The notes: generated by a model from the sequence alone, not told the origin. A DNA stretch of 64,000 nt from Plantago major (GCA_026545765.1 CM048842.1:26202667-26266666); one strand, 5' to 3'; positions 1 to 11,000 are shown, numbered from the stretch's first letter. Numbers and translations are program-made.

Positions 1-46
1 GTGCTCGTATGTTGTGAGGGTTGATGGGGTGTATACCAAACCGACA

Positions 47-60
47 CGTACAAAAGTACG
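47..60 (+). other. Stem-loop H2, family D version
   Basis: CGTAC and GTACG flank an AAAA loop. Elements of other families in the window have CGCAC/GTGCG here, so one base pair changed on both sides. Confidence 0.6.
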
Positions 61-626
61 GATCTTAGGAAACCTATTGGGATACACTTGCAACATTGAG
101 ATAGAAAAAAAATGAAAAAATAGAAAATCTGTGCAAAAAGAGTAAAGCACAAGAAAAAAAAAAGAGAAAGAAATAAACGTGCAAAAAGAGTAAAGCACGA
201 GAACGACATCTAATTTTATTCCCTTGTATTTGATTTTGACCCCTTTCCTAAAAAGTCCTTTCTGACTCGTTTGAATTGAGTGCAAAAGCATGTAATATTA
301 GTGGCAGCTTGTGACGTTTGTTGTCACCATCCTGAGTTTAGTCTTGAGCGAATACCCTATTTACTGGACACTTCCAGATGAGAGACTTGAGAGTTGCACT
401 ATTATCTTCCTTCGTGAGGGACTACTAGGATAGGATTATGTTTTATTTACCGTTGAAATGGAAGATTGTGATCTTTCCAAAGCTACTTGTCAAAGTTAGG
501 GGGATAGAAGTTTGCATCAGTATATGGGCTTATATCTGCCAATACTTGTTCCGGTAGCTTGTCGATTGAACTCTTTTGTGTTTCGTCGTGACTATGTGTT
601 TTTTCTTTTTCTAGGTTTTAGAGTTG

Positions 627-646
627 TTTGCTCGAGGACGAGCAAA
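627..646 (+). other. Stem-loop H3 beside the polypurine tract
   Basis: TTTGCTCG and CGAGCAAA pair perfectly over 8 bp with an AGGA loop. The tract GGTTTGGAGAG follows and the LTR starts 20 bp downstream. Confidence 0.7.
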
Positions 647-665
647 GGTTTCGGTTTGGAGAGTT

Positions 666-1854
666 TGATGAGCCGATATTTTAACGACTCATTTAGTGCC
701 TTTTTTTGTGTTTTGTTGCGTCTTTTAGCCTTTATTTAGTATTTTTTGTTCCGTGTCACGTTTGGGTTTTTTGTGTATTTTTTTGTGCATTTTTTTGGTG
801 TCTTAGCGTCATTGGCAAGGAAATGGAGGACCAAAGTGCAAGGAAGACTTCAAAACCTTCTAGAAGCACCACAAGGCCAAGTTAGTGGGCCACTACTCCA
901 AGAGAGGTGACATGGAGGTTAGAAAAGGGAGAGAAAAAAGGAGAAAATGGGAAAAATGGAGGAGTTCCCGGACACAAGTGAGCCCCACATTAAAACGGGT
1001 TCACCGCGGTACAACCAAGAAGAAAAGAAGGCAGAAAGTCCAGACCGCGGTGAGGAGGATCCCCAAAAGTCCCTCACCGCGGTGAGCTCTGTTTTGACAG
1101 ATTCAACCCACGTTTTTCTGGCAGTTTTTCCCATGATTTCGAATTTCTTCTTCCTTGGTCTTATAAATAGACCACTTGTATCAGTCATTAGGACATATCT
1201 TGACTTACTTCTACTTTCATATTTTCAATTCCAAGCATTGTAAACACTTAGAGATTTCAATTTCGCTTTTAATTCGAAGAAGCATTATTGATCTTTTTGA
1301 CGATCGCAGAGACCAATAGGCACCTAGGTAATCAATAGTACCAGTTAGGTGGATGCCATATTAACTTGTATGTGACATATTGCTACCTGAATCGTTGAAC
1401 GCATGCTTGATCGTTGTGAACTTGCATCAGTCTTTACCTTTAATTAATATATATCTGGATGAGGGCATAGCTAGTGACAAGCTTATTGCCGTAACTCATA
1501 CGTACTTATAATCTGTATCTGGTTCGATTTTGCAGTAGCAAAGTTGTTGCATGCGCGGGCAGTGTACCATTAGCTATACCGCGTCAGCACTTTTGAAAGA
1601 TCCGCCTTCTTCGTTTTAATAGTAGAAATTGCATGATCTAGGTATTACCTTGTCTTGTAATTGTAATTTGTTGTATGGTTTTGAAGTATCAACCTTACCC
1701 ACACTATCTGTTTACAACTCAAACCTTGAGCCTACACCTTAGAACTAGCTTAATCAATTCCTCGAGAGAACGACCCTGTGGTTTAAGCCTTGTTGTACTA
1801 CGACAACCGCTTTACTACTTGTGTTATTTTATAAGTATTAATTTTGAGCGCATC
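666..1854 (+). mobile_element. LTR of family D, copy 1
   Basis: This is a 1.19-kb long terminal repeat that aligns end to end with 38748-39934. It begins TGATGAGCC directly after the polypurine tract. It should end GAGCGCATCA, but this copy reads GAGCGCATCT. The first 30 bases contain an inverted repeat. It holds a TATA box at 1162-1169 and three CACCGCGGT-type palindromic sites between about 999 and 1087. It is a 3' LTR, because internal sequence lies on its left. Further ORFs inside it are unsupported. Confidence 0.88.
1162..1169 (+). promoter_or_regulatory. TATA box of family D LTR
   Basis: TATAAATA is preserved at the same place in the second LTR (39251-39258). Transcription would start about 30 bp downstream and define the U3/R border. 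Confidence 0.65.
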
Positions 1855-2454
1855 TGATCTCACGGGCGGACTCCAGTGATGCACCTGTATAGATCGTATT
1901 AAGTCGTCTTGGTTCGGCAAGAGTCACGGGCGGACTCATATGTATATATCAGTTTTGTATGCATCGAGTGTGGATAATTATAAAAATTATCGAGAATTGA
2001 CTCAAAACTCATTGATTCATAGAATATCGAGAATTAATGGATCAAGATTCGTTGATTGCAAAGAAATACCGAAAATTGACAAATTTAGAGGAAAACCTCT
2101 ATTTTTTTTTTAATTCAATCATCAGCTGTATGACAAAAACAAGTAACGTTTATTTAAATAGTAAATAGCAAGCCCTACAAAATAAGGAAATAATAAAAAC
2201 AACTCCTATTAATTAAAGAAGACATCATAAACGACTGAAAAAGTAATGAAAAACAAGTTTGACCGTCCAGTTTATGCATATAAGTTAACGTCGTTCATTC
2301 CACATCATTCTCTCCCGGGCACGAAAGATGCGTCCTCAAATCATATGCCGCGTCATCGTTGGATGAAGAATCACGTACAAAAACAATCGTGGCCGCGACA
2401 TATATCGACCGTCCGCAAGTCTAATCAATTTCATAGTCGGGCCATTCTTTCCAC
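1855..2454. other. AT-rich spacer without recognisable gene
   Basis: A TCACGGGCGGACTC motif occurs twice, near 1859 and 1923, and a T-tract lies near 2103. The short ORF at 2246-2491 has no recognisable features and I do not call it. Confidence 0.5.
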
Positions 2455-2582
2455 TATCAAACACATATCAAACATCTCTAGTAAGCTCTAACACAAATGG
2501 GTGTATGCAATGCTTTCCTCTATCAAACACATACCAGATGTCTCCAATAAACTCTAACACACATGAGTGTATGTAATGCTGA
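2455..2582. repeat. Two-copy 66-bp tandem duplication
   Basis: Units starting TATCAAACACATA at 2455 and 2521 share most bases through ATGTAATGCT. The second unit overlaps the 3' end of the minus-strand ORF at 2523-2912. Confidence 0.7.
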
Positions 2583-2912
2583 AACATTAAATCCATATCC
2601 AGTGGCAAAGTACAAAGAACAATTTTTGAGTTCACATGGAGTAACATGCTCTGTATCTCCGTGATATATCATACAAGCTACCATATGCATGTTATTTGGA
2701 AGAACAGGTACCTGGTAACACTCGTCTTGCATGTAGACTATGTTGATCATGGCAACTCCATTTAGTTTCTCCAATGATGCAAGCCACAATGCGTCTTGCT
2801 CTAACACACTATCTTCCAATAAAAGATGTTGATACACTTCTTGATTATCTTTCCTTTTAACAAATATATTTAATTTTGAACCAAAAGATCTTGACAGCTC
2901 AGGTGTCTTCAA
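2523..2912 (-). CDS. Hypothetical ORF, possibly a gene fragment
   Basis: This 129-codon open frame starts at ATG 2912 and is not recognised as any family. The product would be a mixed soluble-looking protein with no clear membrane segment, a Cys/His-containing middle (near residues 85-100) and no low-complexity run. No TATA box, splice pattern or paralog in the window supports it. Its last codons lie in a 66-bp tandem duplication, so the end may be a product of that duplication. It may be an eroded exon of a host gene or of an old transposon. Being longer than chance ORFs around it is the only argument for it. Confidence 0.25.
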   Translation of the reverse strand: MKTPELSRSFGSKLNIFVKRKDNQEVYQHLLLEDSVLEQDALWLASLEKLNGVAMINIVYMQDECYQVPVLPNNMHMVACMIYHGDTEHVTPCELKNCSLYFATGYGFNVSALHTLMCVRVYWRHLVCV

Positions 2913-3172
2913 TTTTACTCCACTATCATGGTTTCAAATGATAGACAATAATTATGTGTTGTGGTGCGAACTACATTGCGAGATAAATCTTTTTCGATCT
3001 TCTAATACTTCCTCATCCCAAATGATAAGTATCTTAATCACCAACATTTTGCTCTACTGATCTGGGATCCACTTATCCCTCGAAACATAATGAACCCATA
3101 ACTTGGTGTACTAAAGTGGAGTACGCAATAATCCATAACTTGATCCACATATCCCTTGAAATATAGCGAAGT

Positions 3173-3481
3173 TTGCAGCAAGAACTAAAGAATGTTTTGG
3201 AACGAGGAGATGCTATGTGGAAACAACGTTCCAAGGTTCAATGGGCACAAAAAGGAGCCATGAATACCAGTTTTTCGATGCTAAAGCTTCTCAGAAATTG
3301 GCCAAGAACGAAAATAGAGGTCTCAAGGACAACAATGGGGCTTTACAAACTGATCAAGAATGTATTGGTTCGATCGCAGTGGGATATTTCAAGGATATTT
3401 TTAGTTCTATTCACAATACTCATGATCAAGTTGCTACTGAATCATTTTCTCCGCCAGCCACACACGCCAGATGAGGTTTGA
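3173..3481 (+). pseudogene. LINE (L1-type) ORF2 fragment
   Basis: Two overlapping frames together resemble the linker between endonuclease and reverse transcriptase of plant L1-type LINEs. The first frame shows the MWKQRSKVQW motif. After a frameshift near 3260-3300, the second frame continues with AKASQKLAKN, a GLKD-N-G turn and the IGSIAVGYFKDIFSS motif that precedes the RT domain. The usual GDRNTKFFH motif is degraded. No endonuclease or RT catalytic residues remain, and flanking sequence gives no full element. It is a short dead relic. The match is from memory of the family. Confidence 0.7.
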
Positions 3482-4148
3482 AATTTAGTTACTCGAGTAA
3501 CTATTAGTACTATTAATCTATTCGAAAACTTATAACCTTAACACTAAAATATCCTACTAAACATTATAAATATCACAATTTAATATTAAACACAAATTTT
3601 AAAATCCAATTCCATTCTAGTTATTATTTTCATAACTCGACAACTTAACTCGAGTTTAATTTGTAACTCTTTTAACTTTGACTATGCTAATCGGCTTTGA
3701 ACATATTAAAAGTAGAATCCGATCATGATGCAGAAATTTGGACCAGAGCTAGTCTATAGTACACTGTAACTGTAAGTGCAGTACTATACTTGGTACCAAG
3801 GAAAAGAATGATTCTTCTTGTTTGTTTGCTTGTCACTGGATACTTGGCTGTAGTATTAGATTTAAAATATATGCAACTGAGTGATAAAGCTTAAAAGTGA
3901 GATTCTCTCCCTTGCTGTCACTCGTATTAGCATTCTATGTGTCATGGACACGTACGTACGTTGGATTCTCACAAACACATGCTTTTGGGTTGGGCTCAGC
4001 CAGCCCCAATGTCTCTGGGTTGGCCCATTTAATTTCTTTAATTTGAATTAAAATAATTATAATTAGTTCATTATAGTAATAAAATATAAAACTATAACAA
4101 CGATTATATTTTTTCCTCCTGTTTATATAGACAACTAGTACTAACCCG
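3482..4148. other. AT-rich spacer, nothing recognised
   Basis: The sequence has scattered short palindromes around CTCGAG and no ORF, repeat or promoter I can support. The ORF on the minus strand at 3935-4186 is low-complexity AT translation. Confidence 0.5.
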
Positions 4149-4265
4149 TGCACTACAAAAAAACTCCTGCAGTTGTCACAACTCATTAGTCACGGTATTT
4201 AAACCGTGGCACATGAACACCATTTGCTATGAATGACCGTGACTATTGTTCACCTTCGTTGTAAA
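4149..4265. mobile_element. Possible left end of a CACTA-type element (relic)
   Basis: CACTACAAAAAAAC is a typical CACTA terminus. It is followed by subterminal-like inverted motifs (GTCACGGT, ACCGTG, ACCGTGAC) within 110 bp. I found no matching TAGTG end before the next identifiable element, so this is at most a truncated relic. Confidence 0.35.
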
Positions 4266-4667
4266 TATAAAAGTCAAATATACAATTGTAACGGAGTCCA
4301 TCAGTAACGGCCCAACCGACACTACTAAGCCCAACGGGTCAATAGACGCCTAATTAGCTACGGAAAAGAGCAAACGATGAATTGACTGGCTAATTCAGAT
4401 AAATCAACGCCAATTCAAGCATCCAGTCTCAGAACAATGCCTGCTAACTCAGAATGATGAATCAATGCACAATTCACGATGAATCAATTGACGAAAAGGT
4501 TGCAAAGGTAGTGAAGCTTCAGTTGTTAATCAATTGAGGCAAAGGTTGTTGAACGATTAGAAATCAATTGATTAACCATTGCAACTCTTCCCGTTTTCAT
4601 CCAAAACTGGCAGCTAGCTAATCAACGCATCCAGTCCATCAACCACCACCAAACGTTTTCAAGGAGG

Positions 4668-4676
4668 TATATAAAT
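4668..4676 (+). promoter_or_regulatory. Probable TATA box of the small-protein gene
   Basis: TATATAAAT lies 170 bp before the ATG at 4846 and is followed by a pyrimidine-rich leader (CTTTTTTTTCTTTTC near 4710). The ATG sits just after TTTCTAG, a likely 3' splice site for a 5'-UTR intron. The donor is not clear. Confidence 0.5.
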
Positions 4677-4845
4677 CGGAAATTCCCTTCTCTATATCAT
4701 TGCCTTCATCTTTTTTTTCTTTTCAATTACTCTGCTCATCATAATCCCGCCTGCCAAGATTATAAACTCTCAAACAAAAAGTCTTGTTACTTGCTTGGAA
4801 TAGTTAGTTGATTTTATGTTTGACTTTAATTGTTTCTAGATAATC

Positions 4846-5368
4846 ATGGTGTGTTTTGCAACCTTGAGGATATTGTATGGCCTTCTTCAAATCGTATGCA
4901 TTTTATTGAAGAATTGGTTGGTTTCTTACATTTTCTACCTAGTTGATGAGTATTTGAAGAATTTAATTGTGGCTGGTATTGAAATGCTCATACAAAATGC
5001 ACATGTATGTCCTTGTGCTAGCTAAGTTTTTTATAAGTAAGATAGTATGATGTTCCTACTGAATTTAATTTTGATTTCCGACGAGGCAATTAATTACTCA
5101 CGAATAGTGTTTGTTGCCTTCTCAGGTGGCAGCACTCGTACAAACTTTCGCTAGGGCTGTATGGGAGACTCTGAAAGAGGTCGGGGAGTTAGTTCAGAGG
5201 ATGATAATTTGCCAGTATGTACGGGAGGATAGAAGAGGTGGACTTGCGAGGTCTTTGGTCGATAATGCCGAAGTTACAAGAGGGGTTCTTGTACTGGATG
5301 TAGAGATGAATCAGTTTGGTCTACGTGAGTTAGAAGAGGGGTTCTTCTACAGTTCTATGGGAGGTTAA
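4846..5368 (+). CDS. Small putative membrane protein, two coding exons
   Basis: Coding exons 4846-5004 and 5126-5368 are joined across a 121-bp AT-rich intron (GTATGT...CTCAG, phase 0) and give 133 residues. The family is not recognised. Residues 5-35 are strongly hydrophobic with an LLKNWLVSY motif, suggesting a membrane anchor. The second exon encodes an amphipathic, charged helix-rich tail ending SSMGG. Support for a real gene comes from the paralog at 10189-9173. That copy has the same ATAATCATGG start context after a splice acceptor, the same LLKNxLVSYxF motif and a phase-0 intron at the matching place. The tails have diverged completely. Function is unknown. The ATG at 5111 lies inside the intron and is rejected as a start. 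Confidence 0.7.
5005..5125 (+). other. Intron of the small-protein gene
   Basis: The donor is CAT|GTATGT and the acceptor is TTGCCTTCTCAG|GTGGCAG. The intron is AT-rich with a pyrimidine tract, as usual for plants. Confidence 0.75.
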
Positions 5369-6880
5369 AACCTGATTGTACATATTTGTCGATTAGTATA
5401 TGAACATGCATTGCTCTCTTCATATAAGGATGTATTCATTCACAGTAGTTAACTCGGAGAAATTATTTTATAAAACATATTTGTTGTATTTCTGATTCTT
5501 GTACTGGTAGATGAATTGACAGAAAAAGAAAGGAAAAAAGGCTTGCATTGAGTTCCATTTTTATGTGACGTAGGTAGAGTTGAAATTTATTTTAAGATGT
5601 TATACAGGGCATGTATGTATGTATGTATGTTATTGAAGCTGAGAAATAGGAAAAACTACATGAAAACTTCTCGAAAATAAGCATAAACTCGAGAGAAAAT
5701 AGAAATTTGAACTGTGGAGAGGTCAAGTTTAAGCTATTCAGTGTGTCTTGCATTTACAAGTTGAACATATATTATTTGGCATATATGTAAGTTATACAAG
5801 CAAAGAAAGCATCGGAAACAATGAAAAACCACTTAATATTAGTCCCGTTTGTGATTGCTTTGATTATTGGAGGTTCGATGTTGGTTTGTGACCGAAAATT
5901 CAAGATTTTAATACTTTGTCACCTTGGTTATTGCTTTAGCTATGTTTAGAAGGTGTAATACAAACTTTTGTAACCTGGTATGGGTTTACTTTAAACTCTA
6001 TTTTACTGCATTCTTAAGTAGAAGGATGGATGTGGAGAGTTAGATTATGTCTAGATAGGTGAATCTTACTGTTAGTTTTTGGAAATTTCTGGCTGGACTT
6101 TATTTCTCTTATTTTAGAAAAGAAAAGATGAGTACTACTGCAACTCTTAAACAAATTAGCAAGACTTCAATTATTAGATTGGCTAAGTTGCATCCTGTTC
6201 AGACCGGACATGTTAGAGGTATAATTGCTAGACCTCATCAGGTTATTAGTGCGGTTAGAATGGATTAGAATTATTGGATATGGTATTCACTTAGTTAGCC
6301 AGACATCTAAGTGAAGGAAATGGTAAAAGGTTCCAGATTTCCTCTAACTTGTTCTGTTTGTAGCCAGTCAACTGAATCTTGTTTAATAAGCTTATGAAGT
6401 AAGAGTAAGTATGTAGTAGCACAAAGGGAAGAAGAAAATTAGGGAATGACTTATCACTTGGTAGAAGAAACATTTGTTGGTGTGAATGAACTGTTACACA
6501 CTTGAAAATGGATCTAGTAGATGCATTTTCAGATAGTTTATGCTGATCATAAATTATGTATCATTTTTATCTTTCGGCTAATTACTACCAACTTGTATTA
6601 TTTGTACATGTTTATGATCATAGAATCTTTAATTTAAACTGGAAATTCTGGGTTACTAGAGTTTTTCATAAAGTAGTATTAGTCTGGTGTCGGAAAGGAT
6701 TGATTGGCATTGGCCATTTGACCGCTGAAATGAGTGAAGTCAAGACAAAATTAGGAGTCACATTGTTATCCAAATGGGCTACAAACAGGAGTTTATAATT
6801 GAATACATTGGCGCATAAATTTAGTACGGATGGTGGCTTTAAGATTTAAACAGGTGTAGTGTTCTGTCGTCTGCCATCGG
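5369..6880. other. Gene-free spacer
   Basis: This holds 3' flanking sequence of the small-protein gene, an (ATGT)5 run at 5611-5630 and AT-rich unique DNA. ORFs at 6059-6268 and 6556-6798 lack family features, promoters or splice sites and are not called. Confidence 0.5.
5611..5630. repeat. (ATGT)5 microsatellite
   Basis: Five uninterrupted ATGT units. Confidence 0.9.
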
Positions 6881-7127
6881 TGCATTTTGATTTGTAATGT
6901 AAGTATTGTTGAAAGGACTTTGCAAATATGTTCTTGTGCACAAATACATATCATTCAAACATTTTTTTAACCTAAACAACAAGAACTAAAGGTGGCTATT
7001 TAATTTTTGATAAATAAGTGTGAATAGAAAAATGGCCTGCTCACATGTAAAATAAGTGTTGTTGGATGTTTTAGTTTGTTCCAGACTTGTAGAAACACTT
7101 AGGGACATATAAGAAACTTATTCATGT
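6881..7127 (+). repeat. Dispersed repeat R1, copy 1
   Basis: The unit starts TGCATTTTGATTTGTAATG, passes through GTTCTTGTGCACAAATAC and CAACAAGAACTAAAGG, and ends near AACTTATTCATG. The same order is found at 8473-8720 and, shortened, at 8801-8926. No terminal inverted repeat is evident. Confidence 0.75.
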
Positions 7128-7610
7128 CCCTTAAATGTGTATTAGTAGATACGCAACATCAAATCAATTTAAAAACTGAAAATCAGAGATTTCACATGTT
7201 TGAACTCAATTTTTTAATTTTCTGCTATTTTTTTTTTGTTGATTTTTCTGGCATCAACCCACTGAGCTTTGCATGAACTATTGGCTTCTATAAGTCCCTT
7301 ACATGTGCATTAGTAGATAGGCAACATAAAAGCAAACTAAAACCGAAACTAAAAGATTTAATGTAATTGAACTCAATTTTTCAATTTTACGCTATTTTCT
7401 TTGGTTGATTTTTTTTGGCACCAATCTGTCATTGCTTGCATGCATTCTTCGCTTCTCTAAGTTCCTTACATGTGTATTAGTATATATGCAACCTCAAATC
7501 AATCTATAAACTGAAATCAAAGATTTCCAAAATTTGAACTCAACTTTTAGATTTTCTAATACTTTCATTGGTTTATTTTTTCCAATTACATCTAGCTACT
7601 TATTTTCTAG
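7124..7610 (+). repeat. Three tandem units of about 168 bp
   Basis: Degenerate units begin at about 7124, 7293 and 7460 with TCCCTTAxATGTGxATTAGTA. Each continues through TTGAACTCAA and a T-rich stretch. The first unit overlaps the end of R1 copy 1. Confidence 0.7.
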
Positions 7611-8472
7611 TTTTATTGTTTCAATAAGTCAAATACATGTCCCTTATATGATCCACAAAGCCCATTTCGATTGCTAGGCCTTGAAATAAAAAAAGTATCT
7701 ATAGTACCATTTTTCTATTTTAAAGCTAATAAATCAGTTCCCCCAAGCATAGGTTTCAACAAATTGCTAGCATCCATTGCACCTCCAGACCCCTCATCTA
7801 TTACCGTTCTATATTTGACAACGGGTGCTCTCCTCCCACAAATATCCCGAGTTTTAGGTCTCGGTCATCACGATCTTTTTAGGAAGCATGCGCATATGAC
7901 TTTGTGAATCACTTGAGAGGATCCACAGCCATCTGGTCTTTTAAGGTCCTTTCTTTGAGCTAACTTGCATACCATGTATGCCAATAGTAAACCTTATCGG
8001 TCATCGTCCTACCGGAGACAATGCACATATCCCCTTCTTCTTTGTAGGTTGCATGTAGGCTTGTCCTTTCCTTGAACAACATTGCTATTTTCGATGCTAG
8101 TCGCCCAAGTATATACAGCCATTTGCATCGAAAAGTTTCCATCTCGCACTTCCAACTTGATTCGATGGATTCCACCAATGCTCTCTTAAGATTGACATTG
8201 AAAGACTGAGTTACTTATACCGCATAGATACACTAAATCTACCTATAATAAGAAACATTGATCATAGAGTCGTTTACCACAAACATTTATTCCAAATGAA
8301 CACTATTTATTATTGTAGTCCAAGCTCAAATTAATGCACAAGTTAATAGAAACACTCAAGATTTTTAATCTAGAGAAAGAAGAATAGAACAAAATTATGA
8401 ACAGATCAAACAAACCTTTCTTAGTAATTATTGTTGAAATGGACAAAAACTAAAAAATGGGTTGCTTCTTGG
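7611..8472. other. Spacer without supported gene
   Basis: ORFs at 7671-7907 (+) and 7960-8178 (-) are short and unrecognised, with no splice or promoter signals beside them. Confidence 0.45.
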
Positions 8473-8720
8473 TGCATTTCGAGTTGTAATGTAAGTATTG
8501 TTGAAATGGCTTTGCAATCTTTGTTCTTGTGCACAAATACATATCATTCAAGCTGATTTTCAACCTAAACAACAACAAGAACTAAAGGTGGCTATATAAT
8601 TTTAACAAATCGCTGAAAATTGAAAAATGGCACCTCACAATGTAAAATAAGTGTTGTTGGATGTTTTAGTTTGTTCCGACTTGTAGAAACACTTAGAGAC
8701 ATATAAGAAACTTATTCATG
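8473..8720 (+). repeat. Dispersed repeat R1, copy 2
   Basis: It is collinear with copy 1 over its whole length, including the closing ACATATAAGAAACTTATTCATG segment. Confidence 0.75.
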
Positions 8721-8800
8721 CAAGAAATAAGAGCACGATAACATTAAAACATTACAATGAAGTGAAAGAATAGCTACAAAATGAAAATTTCACATCTTCG

Positions 8801-8926
8801 ATGCATTTTGATTTGTAATGTAAGTATTGTTGAAATGACATTGCAAATATGTTCATGTGCACACATACAGTCATTCAAGCCGGTTTTCACCTAAACAACA
8901 ACAAGAACTAGAGGTGGCTAATAAAT
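8801..8926 (+). repeat. Dispersed repeat R1, copy 3 (partial)
   Basis: It contains only the first half of the unit, from ATGCATTTTGATTTG to GAACTAGAGGTGGC. Confidence 0.7.
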
Positions 8927-9172
8927 CACCGAATTAAATGAACTTGAACACAAAATATGAAAACAGAAAGAACACCGTAATAAACCATGCCAACAACAAA
9001 AGAGGAGTCAAGATTTCCAAGACCGGATTAAAACACACCGAAGCATTCTTCCTTGTAAGAAATCATATATAGCAAAAAAAACTTGCTTCCAAATTCCATA
9101 ATAAAAGAAAATTAACAAAGATTATTATTCTGAGAACATACACAACATAGTACAAAAACTACACATCTACAA

Positions 9173-10439
9173 TCAAATGACATTAGATTTAATCCTACGG
9201 AGGGCTTTAAGAACAATCTTCCTCTTGCGAAGCTTGACATGACCTTTGCGTGCGGTATTTGGCAATTGAGATTTCCTAAACCGGCCCAACTGACTCACAA
9301 CAGTACTGACAAGCCTTTGGAATTTCTCTCTGCCATCAAAAGTTCTCTTGACTACCTTCTCTCCATGAGCCTTAGCTTCTATTTTTGAAAGAAATGGCTT
9401 TTTATGGTGATGGTGGTAGTGGTGATTCAGATGCAAAATTGTCGCACTCGGATCTTGTATCATCTCCAACATTCCCTTATGCTTCTTCTTGTTAACTCCG
9501 TCATTTGGAATGATCCCATTAGCTGTCGAGTTCAAAGTACTGCTTGATGCCTCAAGTGAGTTGGACGTACTACTTGATGCCTCAAGTGAGTTGGACGTAC
9601 TACTTGATGTCACTTCCTCAAGTGAATTGGACCTGCTCCTTGATGCCTCAAGTGAGTCGGACCTGCTACTTGATGCCTCCGGTGAACTTTTTCCACTGTC
9701 ATGATTCACAATGATCTTTTTACAAATCCGACAGCACTTTTGCTGGTTTATAGGAGCATACTCTTTAAGAATGATGTTATCCGTGGGATTTTCCATATGC
9801 CCCGCTAGATGTAGACGATGTTTCATATGTCCTGCTAGATGTACGGATGCATATAATTATGCTTTCTCCAATCTAATTCGAATCTGTGTTGCTTTCTCCA
9901 ATCCAATGTTAATCTGTGTGACAAGCCATTGTAGTTTATCAAATACAGTCTATTTTAAGAAAATTAAAACAAGCAAAACAAATACGTGGCATACCTGGGC
10001 TTTTGTTTTGACAAGCATTTGAGTTGCAGTAAACAAAAGAGGGCCTGCAAACCCATCTAGCATGTGGAACAAATAAGAAACCAGCAAATTCTTCAATAAA
10101 AACCAAGCAATTTGAGTAATCGATGTGCGATCTCCATACAGTACTCTCCTCAAGTATTGGAAATACAATTTAATATTCTTCACATCCATGATTATCTGAA
10201 AACAATTAGAGCCAACATAAACTCAACTATTCAGTATCAAGCAATATCGAGCGAACGTAAAGAGTCAGGAAGAGATCAGCCTTACCGAAGATCAATCAGC
10301 AACGACGAACACTTTCTCTTGATTGATTGATGTATTCAATGAAAGGAAATTGCTTATCAATACTTGGCCGCAATAATTAGAGAAGAGAAAAAATGAAGGA
10401 CGGGTAATGAAATAGAAAAGAAAAATCTGATCTATATAG
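9173..10439 (-). pseudogene. Paralog of the small-protein gene, interrupted by a stop
   Basis: Model on the minus strand: TATA box 10432-10439; 5'-UTR exon ending 10286; intron 10285-10196 (GTAAG...TTTTCAG); exon 2 at 10195-9995 with ATG 10189; intron 9994-9914 (GTATGC...CACAG, phase 0); exon 3 from 9913 to the stop at 9173. Exon 2 encodes a hydrophobic region with LLKNLLVSYLF, matching the gene at 4846. After 18 codons of exon 3 a TAA (9859-9857) breaks the frame. The same frame then stays open for 217 codons from ATG 9826. This downstream part has a CCRIC cluster (residues 31-35), Ser-rich repeats of SLEASSSTSN type (about 53-100), a His run (about 134-141) and a basic Lys/Arg-rich tail. 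Either a single recent nonsense mutation made a pseudogene or the downstream ORF is used alone. Function is unknown. Confidence 0.6.
10432..10439 (-). promoter_or_regulatory. TATA box of the paralog gene
   Basis: CTATATAG on the minus strand lies before a pyrimidine-rich leader. Upstream, near 10552 and 10609, TTCTTCGCxTTGCTTGGGA occurs twice as a direct repeat. Confidence 0.5.
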
Positions 10440-10676
10440 GCTTCTTAAAAACCTTTTCGCTCAAAATACATGTCAATTGGTATAGTTGAACCGGTTTGGG
10501 TATAGTTGTATAGGAGGAAGCTGTTGGCGTGAAGAGATACCCGATGTTCTTCGCATTGCTTGGGAAGCCAGAAGGCGATATGAAGTGGGCTGGCTTGAAG
10601 AGCCGCTGTTCTTCGCGTTGCTTGGGATAAATAAATAAACCAAGAGAAAGATATAAACAAATACTTTAACTATGTA

Positions 10677-10933
10677 CTCCCTCCATTCCATTCCAGCAAT
10701 TTCTTTCCATTTTGTTTTTGCACAAATTTTAAGAAATTTGAGTAAAAAATGGGTTTATATAGATAAAGTAGTAAGTGTATAGTAAAAAGTAAGAAAGAGA
10801 ATTGAAAAAGTATGAAAGAGAGAGATTAAAATATTAATAATGGAGATAGTGGGTTTCCATAAAAGGAAATGAAAAGTTTTTAATGGAGCGCCCAATATGG
10901 AAAAATGGAAAGAAATCTATGGAACGGAGGGAG
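10677..10933. mobile_element. Stowaway-type MITE
   Basis: This is a 257-bp element with ends CTCCCTCCATTCC and GGAACGGAGGGAG, flanked on both sides by TA (10675-10676 and 10934-10935). The inverted ends stay similar for about 30 bp, through TTTCTTTCC. It has no coding capacity and would have been moved by a Tc1/mariner transposase. It lies about 240 bp upstream of the TATA box of the gene at 10439-9173. Confidence 0.93.
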
Positions 10934-11000
10934 TATAAATGTATTTCATCTTCGACTCATCGCAATTATAAAAATTAACTAGACACCTTGTCGCTGAAAA

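Larger units (their letters stand above)
1..665 (+). mobile_element. 3' non-coding internal tail of LTR family D, copy 1
   Basis: This stretch has no coding capacity. It is collinear with about 38083-38747, so it is the 3' end of a family D LTR element whose front lies outside the window. It holds an A-rich purine section in which GTGCAAAAAGAGTAAAGCAC-like units occur near 131-151 and 179-199. It also holds two stem-loops (47-60 and 627-646) and a GGTTTGGAGAG polypurine tract just before the LTR. Confidence 0.8.

Noticed and set aside
4149-4265. A second complete CACTA element starting at 4149
   Set aside because: No matching TAGTG terminus with target duplication was found downstream, so it is kept only as a low-confidence relic.
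5111-5125. ATG at 5111 as the start of an 85-codon gene
   Set aside because: It lies within an intron with good GT and AG borders. The upstream exon joins in phase and has a paralog.
6059-6268. 69-codon plus-strand ORF
   Set aside because: No recognisable motif, promoter, splice site or paralog. Similar lengths occur by chance.
9489-9704. Plus-strand ORF with repeated Leu/Asp/Ala/Ser units
   Set aside because: It is the antisense shadow of the Ser-rich repeats in the minus-strand gene.
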